64,000 nucleotides of DNA from Cellulosimicrobium cellulans (GCF_024124905.1 NZ_JAMXST010000007.1:124001-188000), one strand, 5' to 3'; shown: positions 24,253-32,978, numbered from the stretch's first letter. Notes: generated by a model not told the origin, from the sequence alone. Made by a program: numbers and translations.

Positions 24253-25377
24253 TCAGCCGCGCTCGAGCAGGACCGCGACCTCGTAGTGCGACGTCTGCGG
24301 GAACATGTCGAGCACCCGGGCGGCGCGCGGGTGCAGCGACGGCATGCGCGCGAGGTCGCGCGCGAGCGACGTCGCGTTGCAGCTCGAGTAGACGACGTGC
24401 CCGACGCCGGACTCCTCGAGCCACATGCTGAGCGTCTCCCCGATGCCGCGCCGCGGCGGGTTGACGACGACGAGGTCGGGCGCGACGTGCCGCGACAGCG
24501 CGAACGCCGTCGCGTCCTGCGCGAGGAACGTCGCGCGGTCGAGGCCGGCGTCGCGCGCGGTGAGCCGCGCGCTCGCGACGGCCTCGGCGCTCGTCTCGAC
24601 GCCGACGACGTCCCGGCCCGGTCCCGCGACGTGCAGCGCGAACCCGCCCACCCCGCAGTAGAGGTCCCAGACCGTGGCGGGCGCGGCGTCGTCGACCCAC
24701 TCGCGGCCCTGGCGGTAGAGCGCGGCGGCGACGTCGGTGTTGGTCTGGAAGAAGCTCTGAGGGCGCAGGTGCAGGTCGATCCCGTTGACGCGCATGCGCA
24801 GCGTCTCGGCGTCCGTGAGGAGGATCTCCGTCTCGCCCTCGACCACGGCCTTGTGCTCCGGGTGCAGGTTCACCGAGACGACGCGCAGCGCCGGCAGCGC
24901 GTCGAGCAGGCTCGGCAGGTGCTTGCGGACCCGGGGGAGCGACTCGGTGGACCGCAGGACGAACCGTGCCATGAGGTCGCCGTCGGGGGACAGCGTCACC
25001 AGCACGTACTTGAGCTCGCCGCGACGGGCGCGCACGTCGTAGGGGACGAGCCGCGCGCGGGTCACGAAGTCCGCGAACGCCGGGAACGACGCCTGGAGCG
25101 CGGCCGGGTAGAGCGGGCAGTCGGTGAGGTCGACGCCGCCGCCCTCGCCGAGGATGCCGAGCACCGGGGCGTCCGTCGTGCCGGTCACGACCATCTTCGC
25201 CTTGTTGCGGAAGCCCGACTCCGCCGAGTCGACCGTGGGCAGCCAGGTCAGGTCGGGCGCGAGCGGCGCGAGGAGGTCGGCGCAGTGCTCCTGCTTGCCG
25301 GTGAGCTGCGCCGGGTAAGCGAGCTCGAGGAGGCTGCACGACCGGCACCGGCCGGCGTCGTAGTGGTGGCACTGCAC
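24253..25377 (-). CDS. rlmC: 23S rRNA (uracil-C5)-methyltransferase RlmC-like
   Basis: A 374-residue RumB/TrmA-type methyltransferase. The N-terminal CHHYDAGRCRSC and a later Cys (DCPLYP) supply four Cys for an iron-sulfur cluster. The SAM domain has DLYCGVGGFALHV, VVNPPRRG and the catalytic SSCNATSLARDL Cys. The lack of an N-terminal TRAM domain fits RlmC, which modifies U747 in E. coli; the exact nucleotide here is inferred. GTG 25377 lies 8 bp after a TAGACT -10, implying a leaderless mRNA. It diverges from the glucanase gene. Confidence 0.9.
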   Translation of the reverse strand: MQCHHYDAGRCRSCSLLELAYPAQLTGKQEHCADLLAPLAPDLTWLPTVDSAESGFRNKAKMVVTGTTDAPVLGILGEGGGVDLTDCPLYPAALQASFPAFADFVTRARLVPYDVRARRGELKYVLVTLSPDGDLMARFVLRSTESLPRVRKHLPSLLDALPALRVVSVNLHPEHKAVVEGETEILLTDAETLRMRVNGIDLHLRPQSFFQTNTDVAAALYRQGREWVDDAAPATVWDLYCGVGGFALHVAGPGRDVVGVETSAEAVASARLTARDAGLDRATFLAQDATAFALSRHVAPDLVVVNPPRRGIGETLSMWLEESGVGHVVYSSCNATSLARDLARMPSLHPRAARVLDMFPQTSHYEVAVLLERG

Positions 25378-25436
25378 TCGTTCGAGTCTAGGTGCCGGGC
25401 AGGCCCGGGTGCGGTGGGGGCCGTGCGGCGACGTCG

Positions 25437-25494
25437 TGGGAGCGCTCCCTGGCGCGTTGGCGTGGCGTCCGCTACGGTCGTGGCAGCGCTCCCA
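25437..25494 (+). promoter_or_regulatory. Twin CebR/CelR-type operators flanking the glucanase promoter
   Basis: TGGGAGCGCTCCCT (25437-25450) and TGGCAGCGCTCCCA (25481-25494) each match the LacI-family cellulose-regulator palindrome TGGGAGCGCTCCCA at 13 of 14 positions. Their centres are 44 bp apart, about four helical turns. A TACGGT -10 element (25473-25478) lies between them, so the second box covers the start-site region. CelR of Thermobifida and CebR of Streptomyces bind this word. Induction by cello- or gluco-oligosaccharides is therefore likely. Confidence 0.85.
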
Positions 25495-25575
25495 CACCTC
25501 GTGCGGCAGTGCCGTCGCCGGGCCGTCCGGCGAGTGCGGTTTCGACGGAGCAACCGAACAAGGAGCAGACCTGGC

Positions 25576-27225
25576 ATGAGTCTCGACAGGCGGAGAAGAA
25601 GCAGACGAGCGTGGGCCGCCCTGTGCGCGGCGGTCCTCGCGGTGAGCGGGGCGGTCGTCGGTGCGGCGGCCCCCGCGAGCGCGGTCCCGGCGACCATCCC
25701 GCTCACGATCACCAACGACTCGGGCAAGGGGCCGATCTACCTGTACGTCCTCGGCGAGCGCGACGGCGTCGCCGGCTGGGCCGACGCGGGCGGCACGTTC
25801 CACCCGTGGCCCGGCGGGGTGGGGCCCGTGCCCGTCCCGGCGCCCGACGCGTCGATCGCGGGCCCCGGCCCCGGCCAGTCCGTGACGATCCGGCTCCCGA
25901 AGCTGTCCGGGCGCGTCTACTACTCGTACGGCCAGAAGATGACGTTCCAGATCGTGCTCGACGGGCGGCTCGTCCAGCCCGCGGTCCAGAACGACTCCGA
26001 CCCCAACCGGAACATCCTCTTCAACTGGACCGAGTACACGCTCAACGACGGCGGGCTGTGGATCAACAGCACGCAGGTGGACCACTGGTCCGCGCCGTAC
26101 CAGGTGGGCGTCCAGCGCGCCGACGGGCAGGTCCTCAGCACGGGCATGCTCACGCCGAACGGCTACGAGGCGTTCTACACGGCCCTCGAGAGCGCGGGGT
26201 GGGGCGGGCTCGTGCAGCGCGCCCCTGACGGGAGCCGCCTGCGCGCGCTCAACCCGTCGCACGGGATCGACGTCGGCAAGATCTCCTCGGCGTCGATCGA
26301 CTCGTACGTCACCGAGGTGTGGAACTCCTACCGCACGCGCGACATGGTCGTCACGCCGTTCTCCCACGAGCCCGGCACGCAGTTCCGCGGGCGGGTCGAC
26401 GGCGACTGGTTCCGGTTCAGGAACGCGTCCGGGCAGGAGGTCGCAGCCTTCAAGAAGCCCGACGCGTCGAGCGTGTACGGGTGCCACAAGGACCTCCAGG
26501 CGCCCAACGACCACGTCGTCGGGCCGATCGCCCGCACCTTGTGCGCGGCGCTCATCCGCACCACGGCGCTGACGAACCCGAACCAGCCCGACGCGAGCGA
26601 CGCCGGCTTCTACCAGGACGCGCGCACCAACGTCTACGCCAAGCTCGCGCACCAGCAGATGGCGAACGGCCGGGCGTACGCCTTCGCGTTCGACGACGTC
26701 GGCGCGCACGAGTCGCTCGTCCACGACGGCAACCCCCAGGCCGCCTTCATCAAGCTGGACCCGTTCACGGGCGCCGCGACGCCCATCGGCGACAACGGTG
26801 GCAGCACCGAGCAGCCGAACCCCGGCGGCGGCCTGCCGACCGGCACCGGGACGATCCGCGCCGGCGCCGCGCTGTGCCTCGACGTGCCGTGGGCCGACCC
26901 GACCGACACCAACCAGGTCCAGCTCGCGAACTGCAGCGGCAACGCGGCGCAGCAGTGGACGCGCGGGTCCGACGGGACCGTGCGCGCGCTGGGCAAGTGC
27001 CTCGACGTCGCCCGCAGCGGGACCGCGGACGGCACCGTCGTGTGGATCTACACGTGCAACGGCACGGGCGCCCAGCAGTGGGTCTACGACTCCGGCACCC
27101 AGGCCCTGCGCAACCCGCAGTCCGGCAAGTGCCTCGACGCCCAGGGTGGGGCGCCGCTCCACGACGGCCAGAAGGTCCAGCTCTGGACCTGCAACCAGAC
27201 CGAGGCCCAGCGCTGGTCGTTCTGA
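25576..27225 (+). CDS. Secreted GH64 endo-beta-1,3-glucanase with CBM13
   Basis: A 549-residue yeast-wall-lytic glucanase. Signal peptide of about 36 residues (basic RRRRSRR, hydrophobic core, ASA/VPA cleavage). The GH64 domain spans about 40-405; Glu153 in FNWTEYTL and Asp169 in NSTQVDHW are 16 apart, like the catalytic pair of the laminaripentaose-producing family member. A Gly/Pro linker (NPGGGLPTGTG) leads to a CBM13 beta-trefoil from about 427 with three QxW repeats (AAQQW, GAQQW, EAQRW). Size and layout match the Cellulosimicrobium cellulans enzyme. AAGGAG lies 10 bases before ATG. Confidence 0.95.
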   Translation: MSLDRRRRSRRAWAALCAAVLAVSGAVVGAAAPASAVPATIPLTITNDSGKGPIYLYVLGERDGVAGWADAGGTFHPWPGGVGPVPVPAPDASIAGPGPGQSVTIRLPKLSGRVYYSYGQKMTFQIVLDGRLVQPAVQNDSDPNRNILFNWTEYTLNDGGLWINSTQVDHWSAPYQVGVQRADGQVLSTGMLTPNGYEAFYTALESAGWGGLVQRAPDGSRLRALNPSHGIDVGKISSASIDSYVTEVWNSYRTRDMVVTPFSHEPGTQFRGRVDGDWFRFRNASGQEVAAFKKPDASSVYGCHKDLQAPNDHVVGPIARTLCAALIRTTALTNPNQPDASDAGFYQDARTNVYAKLAHQQMANGRAYAFAFDDVGAHESLVHDGNPQAAFIKLDPFTGAATPIGDNGGSTEQPNPGGGLPTGTGTIRAGAALCLDVPWADPTDTNQVQLANCSGNAAQQWTRGSDGTVRALGKCLDVARSGTADGTVVWIYTCNGTGAQQWVYDSGTQALRNPQSGKCLDAQGGAPLHDGQKVQLWTCNQTEAQRWSF

Positions 27226-27254
27226 CGCCGCCCCGTCCCTGACCTGGCAGCACG

Positions 27255-27303
27255 CCCGGGTGCCCGACGCCGCCCGCTCGCGGGACGTCGTCGGGCACCC
27301 GGG
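27255..27303. terminator. Terminator of the glucanase gene
   Basis: CCCGGGTGCCCGACG (27255-27269) pairs with CGTCGTCGGGCACCCGGG (27286-27303) in a long GC stem 30 bp after the glucanase stop. There is no T-run, as is usual in this genome. Confidence 0.7.
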
Positions 27304-27397
27304 GCTTCGTCGAGCGTGCACCGGGGCCGGCGACGGGCGACCCCGAGGTCTCCCTGCCCGCGGTGCGCGGGGCGACCCGGGCGGTGTCCGCGGTGCG

Positions 27398-27685
27398 TCA
27401 GGCGGGCTTGGTCGCCTTGCCGTCGAGCCACAGGGTGTCGGACTCGTCGCGGTGCGTGCCGTCGGACCCCACGTGCTTCGACGAGATCTGCGGGCCCTTG
27501 GTGATGACGTGCACGATCGCCATGCCGTGCCCGCGCCCGAGCCCGTAGTCGTCCTTGAGCCACTCGAGGATCGGCGTCGCCTTCGTGGACTCGTCGAACC
27601 CGCGCTCGTGCGCCAGGTCGACGAGCTGGCGCGGGGTGAGGCCGGTCTTGTCCTCGACCGCGTCGAGATAGGCCTGGAAGGACAT
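27398..27685 (-). CDS. DUF4287 family protein
   Basis: A 95-residue protein beginning MSFQAYLDAVEDKTGLTPRQ with ILEWLKDDYGLGRGHGMAIVHVI and a C-terminal GPQISSKHVG segment. This matches the DUF4287 pattern, a short helical domain common in actinobacteria and of unknown function (sometimes fused to DUF5655). The lone ATG 27685 has GAGGAGCACGC upstream. It faces the glucanase gene tail to tail. Confidence 0.85.
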   Translation of the reverse strand: MSFQAYLDAVEDKTGLTPRQLVDLAHERGFDESTKATPILEWLKDDYGLGRGHGMAIVHVITKGPQISSKHVGSDGTHRDESDTLWLDGKATKPA

Positions 27686-27758
27686 GCGTGCTCCTCGTCG
27701 TCGGGGGGGGGCCGCTCGACCCGCCGGTGAACCTACCGACGGCCGCCCACACCCGGAC

Positions 27759-27998
27759 TCATCGGCCGGGCGGCGGCGTCCTCCGCGCGGGCCGGGGCGG
27801 TCGGCTGCCCGACCGCAGCACGTCCGTCACCGCGTTCTCCACCAGGACCGGCACGAAGTCGCGCACGTGCGCTGTCTGGTAGCGCCCGAGCTCCGCGAGC
27901 ACCTGGTCGCGGACGTCGTCCACCGGCACCTCCGGGAAGCGCGCACTGATCCGCTCGACCACGACGTCGATCTCGCGGTCCTCGTCCTCCATCGCCAT
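27759..27998 (-). CDS. Three-helix-bundle dimerisation-domain protein, unknown
   Basis: A 79-residue protein. VVVERISARFPEVPVDDVRDQ and RDFVPVLVENAVTDVLRSG are the conserved helices of a short actinobacterial family annotated as a three-helix bundle dimerisation domain. A basic Pro/Arg tail follows. ATG 27998 is chosen; an in-frame ATG at 27992 is possible. No function known. Confidence 0.65.
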   Translation of the reverse strand: MAMEDEDREIDVVVERISARFPEVPVDDVRDQVLAELGRYQTAHVRDFVPVLVENAVTDVLRSGSRPPRPARRTPPPGR

Positions 27999-28112
27999 GA
28001 CCCGACGTTCCGGCCCTACGGTGCGGGGCACAACCAACAGCGGATGAACACGAGGCGCACGCGCCGCGCCGCCCGCATGCGGTCCTCGGATCCCGGTACG
28101 CTCGGGCAACCG

Positions 28113-28463
28113 ATGTGGACGATCCTCGTGCTGTGCGCGTTCCTCGCACTCCTGGCCGCCGCGGTGTGGCCGGCGGTGCGGCGCCGTGGTGCCCCGGGTC
28201 GTCGGTTCCGTGCCGTCCTCGCAGCCACGACCGCGACGCTCGTCCTGGGCCTGATGCTCGTGACCGTGGCGCCTCGCGACGTCACCGACGACGGACAGCG
28301 GTACACGTGCATCGAGGAGCCGCTCGGCGGGCTGAACCCGCTGTCGTCCGACGCGACCGACGCGTGCGTCCAGGCGAGCTGGACGACGATCGCCGTCGTG
28401 CTGCTCGGGTGCGCGGCACTGGTGGCAGCGGAGCACGTCGTGGTCCGCCGTCGTGCACGCTGA
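28113..28463 (+). CDS. Small membrane protein, unknown
   Basis: A 116-residue protein with three hydrophobic segments: WTILVLCAFLALLAAAVWPA, AVLAATTATLVLGLMLVTV and TIAVVLLGCAALVAAEHVVV. The loop between the second and third has two Cys (YTCIEE and DACVQ) that could form a disulfide outside the membrane. ATG 28113 follows a TACGCT element (28097-28102). I recognise no family. Confidence 0.6.
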   Translation: MWTILVLCAFLALLAAAVWPAVRRRGAPGRRFRAVLAATTATLVLGLMLVTVAPRDVTDDGQRYTCIEEPLGGLNPLSSDATDACVQASWTTIAVVLLGCAALVAAEHVVVRRRAR

Positions 28464-28501
28464 CCGCGGTCGCTCGCCCGCGGGGCGGCGCGCGCGGAGA
28501 G

Positions 28502-28574
28502 TGGGCCCCGTGGGGTTCGAACCCACAACCTACGGATTAAAAGTCCGCAGCTCTGCCAATTGAGCTAGAGGCCC
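28502..28574 (-). tRNA. tRNA-Lys (TTT)
   Basis: A 73-nt cloverleaf on the minus strand: acceptor GGGCCTC with GGGGCCC, discriminator A, D-arm AGCTCAATTGGCAGAGC, anticodon loop CTTTTAA (TTT at 28539-28541) and T-arm GTGGGTTCGAACCCCAC. CCA is not encoded. It stands alone. Confidence 0.97.
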
Positions 28575-28942
28575 TGGACGCCCGGCGGCGTCCAGGCACA
28601 GGCTACCCGCGCGCCCGGGTCGGCAGTTCGCCACGACGTCGGCGGTCCCTGCCGATATCGGCAACCGGGAGCGCCGATCTCGGCAGGAGCTGCCGACCGC
28701 GGGTGTAGCGGGCGCGCGGGCGCGGACCCTACGCGCGTCGTCGGGCGCTGTCACGCGCGGTCTTGGTCCGTGAGAAATTCGGTGAGAATCGGGCGATTCG
28801 CTTGCGAGTCGAGCCCGTTCTTGTTTCGGTGGAGTGGACCGAGGGGCCCGCGGGAGGGTGCACCGACGGCAGGTCACGCCGGCCAGGCGTGAGCCGCACG
28901 GACGTGTCCCGCAGGCCCCGCCCGGCGACGAGAGGAGCTCTC
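28575..28942. other. Gene-free region between tRNA-Lys and the HesB-like gene
   Basis: The first 120 bp hold the palindromic repeat described at 28649. Around 28769-28788 two GTGAGAA words lie 12 bp apart in a locally AT-richer stretch, perhaps part of the promoter of the 28943 gene or of tRNA-Lys. No ORF with credible codon use is present. Confidence 0.5.
28649..28697. repeat. GAGATCGGC palindrome family, locus 2
   Basis: Contains TGCCGATATCGGCA (28650-28663, a perfect palindrome), CGCCGATCTCGGC and a closing GCTGCCGACCGC. The 21 bp at 28664-28684 are identical, in reverse, to 48509-48529. It sits upstream of tRNA-Lys and is not adjacent to a protein-gene end. Confidence 0.8.
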
Positions 28943-29224
28943 GTGCTCACCCTGACCGACAACGCCCGTACCGCTGTCCACGACCTGCAGACCCAGGCCG
29001 GTGTCCCGGAGGGAGGCGGTCTGCGGATCGCCGAGTCCGCGGACCAGGCGGGCAGCTTCGAGCTCGCGCTCGTGCCCGGCCCGCAGCCTGACGACACGGT
29101 GGTCGAGGACGGTGAGGCGAAGGTGTTCGTGGAGTCCGCCACGGCCCCGACCCTCGCGAACCTCACGCTCGACACGGACCCGAACGCGCAGGGCCCGGCG
29201 TTCGTCCTGACTCCTCAGGGCTGA
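28943..29224 (+). CDS. HesB/IscA-like fold protein lacking cysteines
   Basis: A 93-residue protein with the spacing of the A-type iron-sulfur carrier fold (LTLTDNARTAVHDL, GGGLRIAES, FELALVPGPQPDD, KVFVESATAPTLANLTLD). It contains no Cys at all, so it cannot hold a cluster in the usual way. Homologues in related genera are often named Fe-S cluster assembly proteins; that role is doubtful here. GTG 28943 has AGAGGAG five bases upstream. Confidence 0.75.
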   Translation: MLTLTDNARTAVHDLQTQAGVPEGGGLRIAESADQAGSFELALVPGPQPDDTVVEDGEAKVFVESATAPTLANLTLDTDPNAQGPAFVLTPQG

Positions 29225-29302
29225 CACCACCAGTTCTCCCGGCGCCCGCGCCGGACGATCTCGACGACGCGTCCTCCTCCTCCTCCAGGCGCGTCTCTGG
29301 TC

Positions 29303-29345
29303 GCACGACGGGCCGTCCGCTCCGGCGGGCGGCCCGTCGTCGTGC
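29303..29345. terminator. Bidirectional terminator between the HesB-like and M50 genes
   Basis: GCACGACGGGCCGTCCGC (29303-29320) pairs with a complementary arm ending GGCCCGTCGTCGTGC (29331-29345). It sits between two converging genes. Confidence 0.7.
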
Positions 29346-29374
29346 CGGGCGGCGGCAGCCTCTTCGCGCCGTCC

Positions 29375-30187
29375 TCAGGCCGCCCGCCCCACGATCCACG
29401 AGCCGCCGAGCACGGCGGCGCCCAGCGTGACGACGAGGAACACCCCGACCCAGAACAGCCCGGGCAGGTGCGTGAGGCGCGCGAGGATGTCGGCGTCGGA
29501 GGTCGCCGCCCGTCCGCGCGACCGCTCGCTCTGCAGCTCCAGCACGGGCCGGACCGCCCCGAGCAGCAGGAACCACGTGACGGCGTAGGCGACGGCGCTC
29601 TGCACGTCGGGCGACGCCCACCACGACACGCCGACGAGCGCGGCTCCCGTGACGAGCACGGACCACAGCCCGAACCAGTTGCGGATCTGCAGCAGCATGA
29701 GGGCGAGCAGCACGACGAGCAGCCACAGCAGCCCGACGGCGTAGCCCTGGCGCAGGAGCGCGGCGGCCCCGAGCCCGATGAGGCCCGGTCCGACGTACCC
29801 CAGGAACGCGGTGAGGATCATGCCGAACCCGCGCGGCCGGCCAGACGACACGGTGAGGCCGGAGGTGTCGGAGTGCAGCCGGATGCCCGAGAGGCGCCGT
29901 CCGGTGAGCAGCGCGGCGAGCGCGTGCGAGGCCTCGTGCGCGATCGTCACGACGTGCCGCGCGACGCGCCAGACCGGCGTGACCAGCACGACCGCCAGGG
30001 CGAGCACGCCCATCGCCACGACGACGGCGGTCGCCGGGGGAGCGACGGGCGTCGTCGCGGCCTCCCACACCTGCCCGACGACGTCCCCCACGGAGGAGGC
30101 GACGTCGCCTCCGGAGGTGGTCCCGCCGTCGGACAGCACGGCTCGGGCTACGGCGAGGGAGGGCGTCGGCGCGTGCACGCGCGCCAT
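29375..30187 (-). CDS. M50-family membrane metallopeptidase
   Basis: A 270-residue integral membrane protease. After about 50 residues and one helix, the zinc motif HEASHALAALLTG lies in a membrane segment, followed by GYVGPGLIGLGAAALL and further helices. RPRGFGMILTAFLGY supports a peptidase-M50B-like family. Site-2-type proteases cleave membrane proteins; the substrate is unknown. ATG 30187 is chosen over a longer frame because upstream sequence contains the 57-bp repeat element. Confidence 0.8.
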   Translation of the reverse strand: MARVHAPTPSLAVARAVLSDGGTTSGGDVASSVGDVVGQVWEAATTPVAPPATAVVVAMGVLALAVVLVTPVWRVARHVVTIAHEASHALAALLTGRRLSGIRLHSDTSGLTVSSGRPRGFGMILTAFLGYVGPGLIGLGAAALLRQGYAVGLLWLLVVLLALMLLQIRNWFGLWSVLVTGAALVGVSWWASPDVQSAVAYAVTWFLLLGAVRPVLELQSERSRGRAATSDADILARLTHLPGLFWVGVFLVVTLGAAVLGGSWIVGRAA

Positions 30188-30235
30188 TCCACCACAGACG
30201 GCTCGGAGCCCGCCGAGAACGACTCCGCGCGCGGT

Positions 30236-30292
30236 CGAGCACGACATGGCGGTCGCGAAGACGCCGTTGACGTCCTCCATGTCGTGTTCGGC
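30236..30292. repeat. 57-bp inverted-repeat element, copy 1
   Basis: CGAGCACGACATG (30236-30248) and CATGTCGTGTTCGGC (30278-30292) are inverted around a 29-bp loop. A second copy with identical arms, length and loop size is at 45734. Read on the minus strand the loop begins GGAGGACG, as does the loop of copy 2 on the plus strand. It sits in the region upstream of the M50 gene. Confidence 0.85.
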
Positions 30293-30466
30293 GGCGGACC
30301 CGGCGCGTGCCACCGGCGACGAGACGCACCTCACCCGTGCTCCGGCGTCCGGCATGAGACACTGGAGGTTCGAGGGCAGCGCGATCCCGCGCGCCCCGCG
30401 TCGTGGAGATCCCCCCGGATTGCGTGCGGCGGACCCCGACCTTGAGCCCCGAGAGGCCCATCACCT

Positions 30467-31978
30467 GTGACTTCCTTTGCCGACTTCGGCCTGCCCACCC
30501 CTGTCGTGCGCGAGCTCTCTCGCCAGGGCATCGACTCCCCGTTCCCCATCCAGACCGCCACGCTGCCCGACTCGCTGAAGGGCCGTGACGTCCTCGGCCG
30601 CGGCCGCACGGGCTCCGGCAAGACCCTCGCGTTCTCGCTGCCGACCGTCTCGCGCCTGTCGTGGGCCAAGTCGTCGCGCCAGCCGCGCCGGCCGCGCGCC
30701 CTCGTGCTGTGCCCGACGCGCGAGCTCGCCAACCAGATCAACGCCACGATGGAGCCGGTCGCGAAGGCGCTCGGCCTCGTGACGACGACGATCTTCGGCG
30801 GCGTCGCGCAGTCGCGGCAGGTCGCCGCGCTCGACAAGGGCGTGGACATCGTCATCGCGTGCCCCGGCCGCCTCGAGGACCTCCTCAACCAGCGCCTGCT
30901 CACGCTCGACGGCGTCGAGATCACGGTGCTCGACGAGGCCGACCACATGGCCGACCTCGGGTTCCTGCCCGGCGTGAAGCGCATCATGGACAAGACGCCG
31001 AAGCAGGGTCAGCGCATGCTGTTCTCCGCGACGCTCGACAACGGCGTGGACCAGCTCGTCAAGCGCTACCTCAGCAGCCCGGTGCGCCACTCGGTGGACG
31101 ACGCCGCGGCGGCGCCCCCGCAGATGACGCACCACATCCTCGCGGTGCGCGACGCGGACGCGAAGAAGCAGATCGTGCACGAGCTCGCGTCCGGCACGGG
31201 CCGCCGCGTGCTGTTCATGCGCACCAAGCACCAGGCGAAGAAGCTCGCGAAGCAGCTCACCGCGAACGGCGTCCCGGCCGTCGACCTGCACGGCAACCTC
31301 GGCCAGGGCGCGCGCGAGCGCAACCTCGAGGCGTTCTCCTCGGGCGCGGTCAAGGTGCTCGTCGCGACGGACATCGCGGCGCGCGGCATCCACGTCGACG
31401 ACGTGGAGCTCGTCGTGCACGTCGACCCGCCGGCCGAGCACAAGGCGTACCTGCACCGCTCGGGCCGCACCGCGCGCGCCGGGTCGGAGGGGGTCGTCGT
31501 CACCGTCATGCTCCCGGAGCAGCGCGGCGACGTGCGCGACCTCACGCGCAAGGCGAAGATCACCGCCCAGCCGAAGCCGGTCGCGCCCGGCGACGCGACG
31601 ATCAAGGGCCTCGTCGGCGAGGTCGCGGAGTACGTGCGCCCGGCGGACATCACACCGCCGCAGACGCAGGCGAAGCGCGGCACCACGTCCACCAACGGCG
31701 GGTCTCGCGCGTCGCGCCGCAACCGCGGCGGGCAGGGCGGCGGCCGTCCCGCGGCCCAGGGCGCCGGCCAGGGCACGACGGCGCAGCGCGGCCAGGGCGG
31801 CCAGCGCGCGTCGGGTGCGGGTCGCCCCGAGGGCGGCGGCCGGGACGGACGCGGCGCCTCGGGCACCGGGAACGGCTCGACGGGCCAGTCCGCAGGTCGC
31901 CGCCGCGGCGGCCGCGGCCGCGCGCAGCGCCCGGCCGGCGGCTCGAGCACCGTCTACTCGACGTCCAGCCCGCGCTGA
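30467..31978 (+). CDS. DEAD-box RNA helicase with Gly/Arg-rich tail
   Basis: A 503-residue RNA helicase for ribosome assembly or mRNA turnover. Motifs in order: FPIQ (Q motif), GRGRTGSGKT (I), PTRELANQI (Ia), LDEADHMADLGF (II, DEAD), FSAT (III), ATDIAARGIHV (V) and HRSGRTARAG (VI). The last 100 residues are Gly/Arg/Gln-rich (RRGGRGRAQRPAGG), an RNA-binding tail as in cold-shock helicases. GTG 30467. A strong hairpin ends the gene. Confidence 0.95.
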   Translation: MTSFADFGLPTPVVRELSRQGIDSPFPIQTATLPDSLKGRDVLGRGRTGSGKTLAFSLPTVSRLSWAKSSRQPRRPRALVLCPTRELANQINATMEPVAKALGLVTTTIFGGVAQSRQVAALDKGVDIVIACPGRLEDLLNQRLLTLDGVEITVLDEADHMADLGFLPGVKRIMDKTPKQGQRMLFSATLDNGVDQLVKRYLSSPVRHSVDDAAAAPPQMTHHILAVRDADAKKQIVHELASGTGRRVLFMRTKHQAKKLAKQLTANGVPAVDLHGNLGQGARERNLEAFSSGAVKVLVATDIAARGIHVDDVELVVHVDPPAEHKAYLHRSGRTARAGSEGVVVTVMLPEQRGDVRDLTRKAKITAQPKPVAPGDATIKGLVGEVAEYVRPADITPPQTQAKRGTTSTNGGSRASRRNRGGQGGGRPAAQGAGQGTTAQRGQGGQRASGAGRPEGGGRDGRGASGTGNGSTGQSAGRRRGGRGRAQRPAGGSSTVYSTSSPR

Positions 31979-31994
31979 CTCGTCGCCCACCCGG

Positions 31995-32054
31995 TTGTGG
32001 GCATGAGATGGGCCCGGTCTCCTCGTCGAGACCGGGCCCATTTCACGCCCACAA
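31995..32054 (+). terminator. Terminator after the DEAD-box helicase
   Basis: ATGGGCCCGGTCTC (32008-32021) pairs perfectly with GAGACCGGGCCCAT (32028-32041), and the outer TTGTGGGC with GCCCACAA extends the stem. TTT follows the inner stem. Confidence 0.85.
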
Positions 32055-32116
32055 CGGAGGGTGACGGTCGGGAACAGCGCGGCGGGGCGCGGGGTTGGGA
32101 TGGTCGGAGGTGGATC

Positions 32117-32545
32117 ATGACCAGCCAGACCCACGAGAACCAGCCCTACGAGGTCGTCAAGACCGACGACGAGTGGCGCGCCGAGCTGTCACCGCAGGAG
32201 TTCGCCGTGCTGCGGCAGGCGGGGACGGAGCGCGCCTGGACGGGCGAGCTGCTCGACGAGAAGCGCGTCGGCGTCTACGCGTGTCGGGCGTGCGGCAACG
32301 AGCTGTTCCGGTCGGACACCAAGTTCGACTCGCACTGCGGGTGGCCGAGCTTCTTCAGCCCGCTCGCGGGAGACCGCGTCGAGCTCCTCACCGACCGCAG
32401 CCTCGGCATGGTGCGGACGGAGGTGCGCTGCGCGCGCTGCGGGTCGCACCTGGGCCACGTGTTCGACGACGCGCCCCAGACCCCGACGGGCGACCGGTTC
32501 TGCATGAACTCGGTCAGCCTGACCTTCCAGGCCGCGTCGGAGTAG
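32117..32545 (+). CDS. msrB: Peptide-methionine (R)-S-oxide reductase
   Basis: A 142-residue MsrB repairing oxidised Met in proteins. Zinc is held by CRACG and CARCG; the catalytic Cys is in [23 protein letters not shown] carries the conserved His and Trp. ATG 32117 has GGAGG six bases upstream. The 3' end overlaps the DUF2809 gene on the other strand by 32 bp. Confidence 0.96.
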   Translation: MTSQTHENQPYEVVKTDDEWRAELSPQEFAVLRQAGTERAWTGELLDEKRVGVYACRACGNELFRSDTKFDSHCGWPSFFSPLAGDRVELLTDRSLGMVRTEVRCARCGSHLGHVFDDAPQTPTGDRFCMNSVSLTFQAASE

Positions 32546-32978
32546 CCGACCGGGCGCTGGCCCCCGTGTCGACCGCGCACGCGAGCCCGACGCCCACCAG
32601 ATAGCAGACCAGGTCCCGCACCGCGAACGTGCTGCCCAGCAGCCACGCCGCGGGCGGGACCGCGTCGTTCACGGCCGCGGCCAGGCCCGTCGCCTGCAGC
32701 GCCTCGACCGCCCAGCACCAGCCGAGCGCGACGGCGCCCGCGACGACGGGGCGGACGCGCGCGAGGACCAGGACCACCAGGACGTACGTCGCGACGGCGT
32801 ACAGGACGTCACCGCCGACGTCCCCCCACGGGTCGGGCACGCGCGTCGCGACGACGAGCCCCGCGAGCACGACCAGCCCGAGGACGAGGGCGACGAGGAT
32901 CCGACGCCGTCGCCGAGGCCCTGAGATCGCGGGCGCGACGAGGCCGCGGGCCGGACGGTCGCCGTCGGGCACGGTCAC
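32514..32978 (-). CDS. DUF2809 family membrane protein
   Basis: A 154-residue protein with four membrane helices: [54 protein letters not shown] and [19 protein letters not shown]. The [14 protein letters not shown] and [13 protein letters not shown] segments are typical of DUF2809, whose role is unknown. GTG 32978 or 32972 may start it. It follows the MarR gene by 19 bp and is probably co-transcribed with it. Confidence 0.8.
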   Translation of the reverse strand: MTVPDGDRPARGLVAPAISGPRRRRRILVALVLGLVVLAGLVVATRVPDPWGDVGGDVLYAVATYVLVVLVLARVRPVVAGAVALGWCWAVEALQATGLAAAVNDAVPPAAWLLGSTFAVRDLVCYLVGVGLACAVDTGASARSATPTRPGRSG

